A stretch of DNA of 9,938 nucleotides. Source: an uncultured Bacteroidales bacterium. GTDB lineage: Bacteria; Bacteroidota; Bacteroidia; Bacteroidales; Bacteroidaceae. A program made the translations under genes and the position numbers. Location of the stretch: contig CALCHR010000194.1 of the NCBI GenBank assembly GCA_937901185.1, positions 1 through 9,938 on the forward strand. Direction: 5' to 3'. Below, one piece after another: positions 6,845-9,938 of the stretch (the stretch's first letter is position 1; each line of letters opens with the position of its first letter). Under the pieces are notes generated by a model, which searched no databases, had not been told where the DNA came from, and saw only the letters and a program-made list of their open reading frames with translations.

Positions 6845-7276
6845 ATGAAACACACATATATTATTATATATATATTGTTTTTTTCCTTTATGGGAATAGC
6901 TTGCAATAGCCACAGAGGGAAAAGTTCGGCCGAGCCTTCAGAAAAAAGAAGCATGATGGAGAAAAATGGGCAACAAATGCTTTTGGATGCCAGACAAGCA
7001 TTACTGGAGGGCAACTACAACGGAGCGAGAAAAGCCATCAAAGATTTAAGAGAGAACTTTCCATTAGCTCTCAATGCCAGAGAAGAGGCTATTCTCCTCT
7101 CCGACTCTATTGAACTTTTAGAATCCCAACAACAATTAAAAACTGTAGACAGCCTGATCACCATAGAAAAAGGAGATAGCCTCCAGTTGCAGAACCAATA
7201 TGAAGAGCTATGCCAAAAGGTTAAATTCTATCTCCGCAAACTACAGTATGACAAGGATAACCAACAGAAACACTAA
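6845..7276 (+). CDS. Small predicted lipoprotein, function unknown
   Basis: I do not recognise the family. The N-terminus is a lipoprotein signal: MKH, a hydrophobic run at 5-16, then the lipobox GIAC, so signal peptidase II would cleave before Cys20. The residues after the cysteine (NSHRGKSS) lack the acidic run that serves as surface-export signal in Bacteroides, so a periplasm-facing location is more likely than the cell surface; that is inference. The mature part of about 124 residues is almost wholly helical in appearance. It has a TPR-like stretch, MLLDARQALLEGNYNGARKA at about 45-64, and a Gln/Glu/Leu-rich segment likely to form coiled coil (about 84-140). No catalytic motif is seen. 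The A-rich stretch before the ATG, without a Shine-Dalgarno, is typical for the phylum. The stop is 18 nt before the helicase ATG, with no terminator between, so the two are probably cotranscribed. Confidence 0.8.
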   Translation: MKHTYIIIYILFFSFMGIACNSHRGKSSAEPSEKRSMMEKNGQQMLLDARQALLEGNYNGARKAIKDLRENFPLALNAREEAILLSDSIELLESQQQLKTVDSLITIEKGDSLQLQNQYEELCQKVKFYLRKLQYDKDNQQKH

Positions 7277-7294
7277 ACTCTAACAGCCGGCATC

Positions 7295-9592
7295 ATGAGC
7301 CTACCCGACCTTTCTAAAGAACTTAATGAAAGCCAACTGCAAGCCGTTACCTATTGTGGTGGTCCTCTACTCGTTATTGCCGGAGCCGGTTCCGGAAAAA
7401 CCCGAGTGCTGACTTATAAAATTGCCTATCTGCTACAAAACGGGTATCATCCAAGCAGCATTCTCTCCCTGACCTTTACCAACAAGGCTGCGCGAGAAAT
7501 GAACCAACGTATTGCAAAGCTCGTAGAGGGAAACCATGTTTTTCAGATATGGTCAGGAACTTTCCACTCCATATTTTCCAAGATTCTGCGCAGGGAGAGT
7601 ACAGCAATCGGATATACTTCCGACTATACCATTTACGACGCATCCGACTCCAAAAGTCTTATAAAGACCATCATCAAAGAATTAAATCTTGATGACAAAA
7701 AATACAAACCATCACTAGTGGCTTATAGAATTTCAGAAGCCAAGAACCGATTGATTCTGCCTCAGACATACGGAAGCGACTCCAGTATTTACCGCAGAGA
7801 CCAAAGCGAGCAGGTACCACTTCTAAGAGATATCTATAAGCTATACGTCAAACGATGCCAACAGGCCAATGCCATGGACTTTGACGACCTGCTCCTCAAC
7901 ACCTATCTGCTTTTTAAGAACCAAGAAAATATCAGAAAAAAATACGCTGAACATTTCAAATATATCCTTGTAGACGAGTATCAAGATACCAACTTTGCTC
8001 AGCAACAAATCCTATCTCTTCTGACAATAGAGAATAAACATATATGCGTTGTGGGCGATGATGCACAAAGCATCTATGCTTTCCGAGGAGCCGACATCAA
8101 CAACATTTTACAGTTTACCTCTCAATACCCCCATGCTCGATGCGTAAAGTTGGAATGCAACTATCGTTCTACCCGAACAATTGTTGAAGCCGCCAATACG
8201 CTCATCAGTCACAATGTCAGACAAATTACAAAAAATGTTTACAGCAACAATGAGCAAGGAGAGCAGATACATCTAATGGAATGCTGCAGCGACAAAGAAG
8301 AATGTATCAGGATAGCCACAGAAATCAGCAAACTGAAAAGGAGACTGGATATAAGCTACGATGATATAGCTCTTCTGTATCGCACCAATGCTCAAAGCCG
8401 TCCTTTTGAAGAAGCCTTTAGAAATGCCCGGATCCCCTATCGGATATATGGCGGACTTTCCTTCTACCAAAGAAAAGAAATCAAAGATATCATAGCCTAT
8501 CTTCGCCTGATCTGTAACCCCAACGACGAAGAAGCCTTCAAAAGAATTATCAACTATCCCGCTAGAGGCATTGGCGATACCACTCTAAAAAAAATACAAC
8601 TAGCAGCCGGCCAATACTCCATGTCCCTTTGGGAGGTAATTCAATCGCCCGGCACCTATCATATAGACATCAGTAAAGCTACAGCCACCAAACTCTACAA
8701 TTTCTACCAACTGATAAGAAACTTTCAAGAGGCAAGCAAAGATACCGGAGCCTACGAGCTGACAGTACGAGTTTTGAAAGAAAGCGGAATGGCTACAGAA
8801 TTTGCTAGCGGAAACAATCCTGAAGAAATCAGTCGCCGAGAGAATGTAGAAGAGCTGATAGGAGCTATCAAAGAATATGAAGACGATATATTAGAAGAAA
8901 CCGGCAATAGAAAAATAGAGTTAGCCGATTTCTTGAGCCATGTATCATTACTTACAGACTCAGATAAAACAGACGACGAAACTCCCAAAGTGACCCTCAT
9001 GACCGTCCATGCAGCAAAAGGCCTTGAGTTTGGCACCGTATTTATTTGTGGAATGGAAGACAAACTATTCCCCAATGAAAACGCAAGCCACAATCCCAAG
9101 GAAATGGAAGAAGAGCGCCGCTTGTTTTATGTAGCACTGACCCGTGCTAAAAAACTTTGCTATTTAAGTTATGCTCAGAGACGTCTGAAGTTTGGAAACA
9201 TAGAATTTTGCGTACCCAGCCCATTCATAAAGGAGATTGGAACAAAGTACATCCAAGAATCCAACGAAGACATCTGGGGATATTCCACAGCACGTCAGAC
9301 ACAACCCGAGCCGCGCATTACAAACTCGTTTACCCTGTTCCAGCGCAAGCCATCCAATCCAGCTCCGCACCTGCGACCGGTAGCCAGCGCAACCGCAAAT
9401 CCCTTGCAGAAATCACCTTCCGATACCACTCTGAAAGTAGGAAATATCATTGAGCATGAGAGATTTGGTATCGGAACAGTAATCAACATAGAAGGCGTAG
9501 GCGAAAGCATAAAAGCCCGCGTGCAGTTTAAGCACATCGGAGAAAAGAATCTCCTCCTGAAATTTGCAAAGTTTAAGGTCATAAGCAGCTAA
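7295..9592 (+). CDS. uvrD: UvrD/PcrA-type ATP-dependent 3'-5' DNA helicase
   Basis: A superfamily 1A helicase that unwinds DNA in nucleotide-excision and mismatch repair, clears recombinase filaments and works at stalled RNA polymerase. All helicase motifs are present in order: Q-motif region LNESQLQAV (10-18); Walker A GAGSGKT with K35; LTFTNKAAREM; Walker B LVDEYQDT with D227/E228; GDDAQSIYAFRGA; LECNYRST; LLYRTNAQSR; VTLMTVHAAKGLEF (VHAAKGLEF at 571-579); and FYVALTRAKK with the arginine finger candidate R617. A low-complexity linker (about 650-710) leads to the C-terminal Tudor-like domain (715-765, VGNIIEHERFGIGTVINI), which in PcrA/UvrD contacts RNA polymerase. Length (765) and the intact Tudor end fit UvrD/PcrA rather than Rep, which lacks it. 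The name pcrA would be equally valid. It is the second gene after the lipoprotein. Confidence 0.96.
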   Translation: MSLPDLSKELNESQLQAVTYCGGPLLVIAGAGSGKTRVLTYKIAYLLQNGYHPSSILSLTFTNKAAREMNQRIAKLVEGNHVFQIWSGTFHSIFSKILRRESTAIGYTSDYTIYDASDSKSLIKTIIKELNLDDKKYKPSLVAYRISEAKNRLILPQTYGSDSSIYRRDQSEQVPLLRDIYKLYVKRCQQANAMDFDDLLLNTYLLFKNQENIRKKYAEHFKYILVDEYQDTNFAQQQILSLLTIENKHICVVGDDAQSIYAFRGADINNILQFTSQYPHARCVKLECNYRSTRTIVEAANTLISHNVRQITKNVYSNNEQGEQIHLMECCSDKEECIRIATEISKLKRRLDISYDDIALLYRTNAQSRPFEEAFRNARIPYRIYGGLSFYQRKEIKDIIAYLRLICNPNDEEAFKRIINYPARGIGDTTLKKIQLAAGQYSMSLWEVIQSPGTYHIDISKATATKLYNFYQLIRNFQEASKDTGAYELTVRVLKESGMATEFASGNNPEEISRRENVEELIGAIKEYEDDILEETGNRKIELADFLSHVSLLTDSDKTDDETPKVTLMTVHAAKGLEFGTVFICGMEDKLFPNENASHNPKEMEEERRLFYVALTRAKKLCYLSYAQRRLKFGNIEFCVPSPFIKEIGTKYIQESNEDIWGYSTARQTQPEPRITNSFTLFQRKPSNPAPHLRPVASATANPLQKSPSDTTLKVGNIIEHERFGIGTVINIEGVGESIKARVQFKHIGEKNLLLKFAKFKVISS

Positions 9593-9631
9593 GCTACCCA
9601 ATAGGGAAATGCCTCATTTTCTATCTCCATA

Positions 9632-9659
9632 AGCTACTGATTTTCAGTAGCTATTTTTT
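9632..9659 (+). terminator. Intrinsic terminator after the helicase gene
   Basis: A 9-bp perfect stem AGCTACTGA (9632-9640) / TCAGTAGCT (9644-9652) with a TTT loop is followed by ATTTTTT. It lies 39 nt past the helicase stop and separates it from the repeat array and tRNA promoter. Confidence 0.88.
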
Positions 9660-9670
9660 GTCATTTCTTC

Positions 9671-9754
9671 GGTAACTACTAGGAAAAACTAGGTAACTAC
9701 TAAGAAAAATTCGGTAACTACTAGTTTTTCCTAGTAAACGCCTAAGAAAAACTA
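9671..9754. repeat. Four-unit tandem array, 21-bp period, with one inverted half-unit
   Basis: GGTAACTACTA occurs at 9671, 9692 and 9713, exactly 21 bp apart. Units 1 and 2 continue as (G/A)GAAAAA; in unit 3 this tail is inverted to GTTTTTCCTA; unit 4 (9734-9754) is a diverged copy, GTAAACGCCTAAGAAAAACT. The inversion creates a 16-nt perfect inverted repeat, 9677-9692 against 9721-9736, with a 28-nt spacer. The same inverted arm (9721-9734) also pairs with 9742-9755 with one mismatch and a 7-nt loop, so the two hairpins exclude each other. The array lies between the helicase terminator and the tRNA promoter and has no coding capacity on either strand that looks real. Confidence 0.75.
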
Positions 9755-9823
9755 GTAAAAATCTATCATCAGACAGCCCAAACAGACTTATTGAAAATAT
9801 TTTTGCGATTTTTTCAAATAATA

Positions 9824-9855
9824 TTTGGTGGTTGTTAAAAAAACACGTATCTTTG
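9824..9855 (+). promoter_or_regulatory. Bacteroidetes-type promoter of tRNA-Gly
   Basis: TTTG (9824-9827) and TATCTTTG (9848-9855) match the -33 and -7 consensus of the Bacteroidetes primary sigma factor exactly, 20 bp apart. The upstream 9790-9825 segment is very AT-rich (AAAATATTTTTG, TTTTTTCAAATAATA), as in stable-RNA promoters. Transcription should start near 9862, about 24 nt before the tRNA. Confidence 0.88.
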
Positions 9856-9885
9856 CACCGCATTTGAGAGAAAATGCTATACCAA

Positions 9886-9938
9886 GCGGAAATAGCTCAG
9901 TTGGTAGAGCACAACCTTGCCAAGGTTGGGGTCGCGAG
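9886..9938 (+). tRNA. tRNA-Gly(GCC), 3' end cut by window edge
   Basis: The first 53 nt are visible. They comprise the acceptor strand GCGGAAA, the D-arm GCTC-AGTTGGTA-GAGC, the anticodon stem CAACC/GGTTG (9912-9916, 9924-9928) around the loop TTGCCAA with anticodon GCC (9919-9921), the variable region GGGTC and the start of the T stem GCGAG. GCC decodes GGC and GGU glycine codons. The T loop, 3' acceptor strand and any further tRNAs lie beyond the window. Confidence 0.95.

Noticed and set aside
9671..9754. CRISPR array or insertion-sequence end at the second repeat.
   Set aside because: Units abut at 21 bp with no spacers, and no transposase or target duplication is seen nearby.
9651..9863. 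A 70-codon - strand frame across the 21-bp array and tRNA promoter.
   Set aside because: It covers a terminator tail, a tandem repeat and an exact tRNA promoter; the repetitive product carries no recognisable domain.

Overview
The window reads as a chromosomal segment of a gut-type Bacteroidales bacterium (Bacteroides/Prevotella-like). Supporting signs: the tRNA promoter matches the Bacteroidetes sigma-factor pattern (TTTG, 20 bp, TATCTTTG); most starts lack a Shine-Dalgarno motif; spermidine synthesis uses the carboxynorspermidine decarboxylase route; and one gene looks like a small Cys-rich family I associate with this order. All protein genes are on the + strand. I cannot name the species.

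Layout. 1-370 is the 3' end of galE (UDP-glucose 4-epimerase), closed by a strong hairpin terminator. 545-1678 is nspC (carboxynorspermidine/carboxyspermidine decarboxylase), followed 38 nt later by a 145-residue Cys-rich hypothetical protein (1717-2154). The gap 2155-2398 holds five dyad-symmetric elements spaced almost exactly 22 bp apart. Next come a maltose/galactoside-type O-acetyltransferase (2399-2965), an OPT-family oligopeptide transporter (2992-4956) and a NhaP2/CvrA-type K+/H+ antiporter (4968-6452). Their gaps of 26 and 11 nt suggest one transcript, which ends at a 34-bp perfectly palindromic terminator (6475-6508). A 336-nt spacer with possible promoters precedes a small lipoprotein (6845-7276) and a UvrD/PcrA helicase (7295-9592), an 18-nt-spaced pair with its own terminator (9632-9659). 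The last intergenic region holds a second array, with a 21-bp period and an inverted unit (9671-9754). It is followed by a clear promoter and the first 53 nt of a tRNA-Gly(GCC), cut by the window edge.

Functionally this is mostly housekeeping: sugar-nucleotide and polyamine metabolism, peptide uptake paired with cation/proton exchange, DNA repair and translation. I see no mobile element, CRISPR array, defence island or biosynthetic cluster. The parts least explained by known genes are the two intergenic arrays, both with a period of about two DNA helical turns, and the Cys-rich protein beside the first one.
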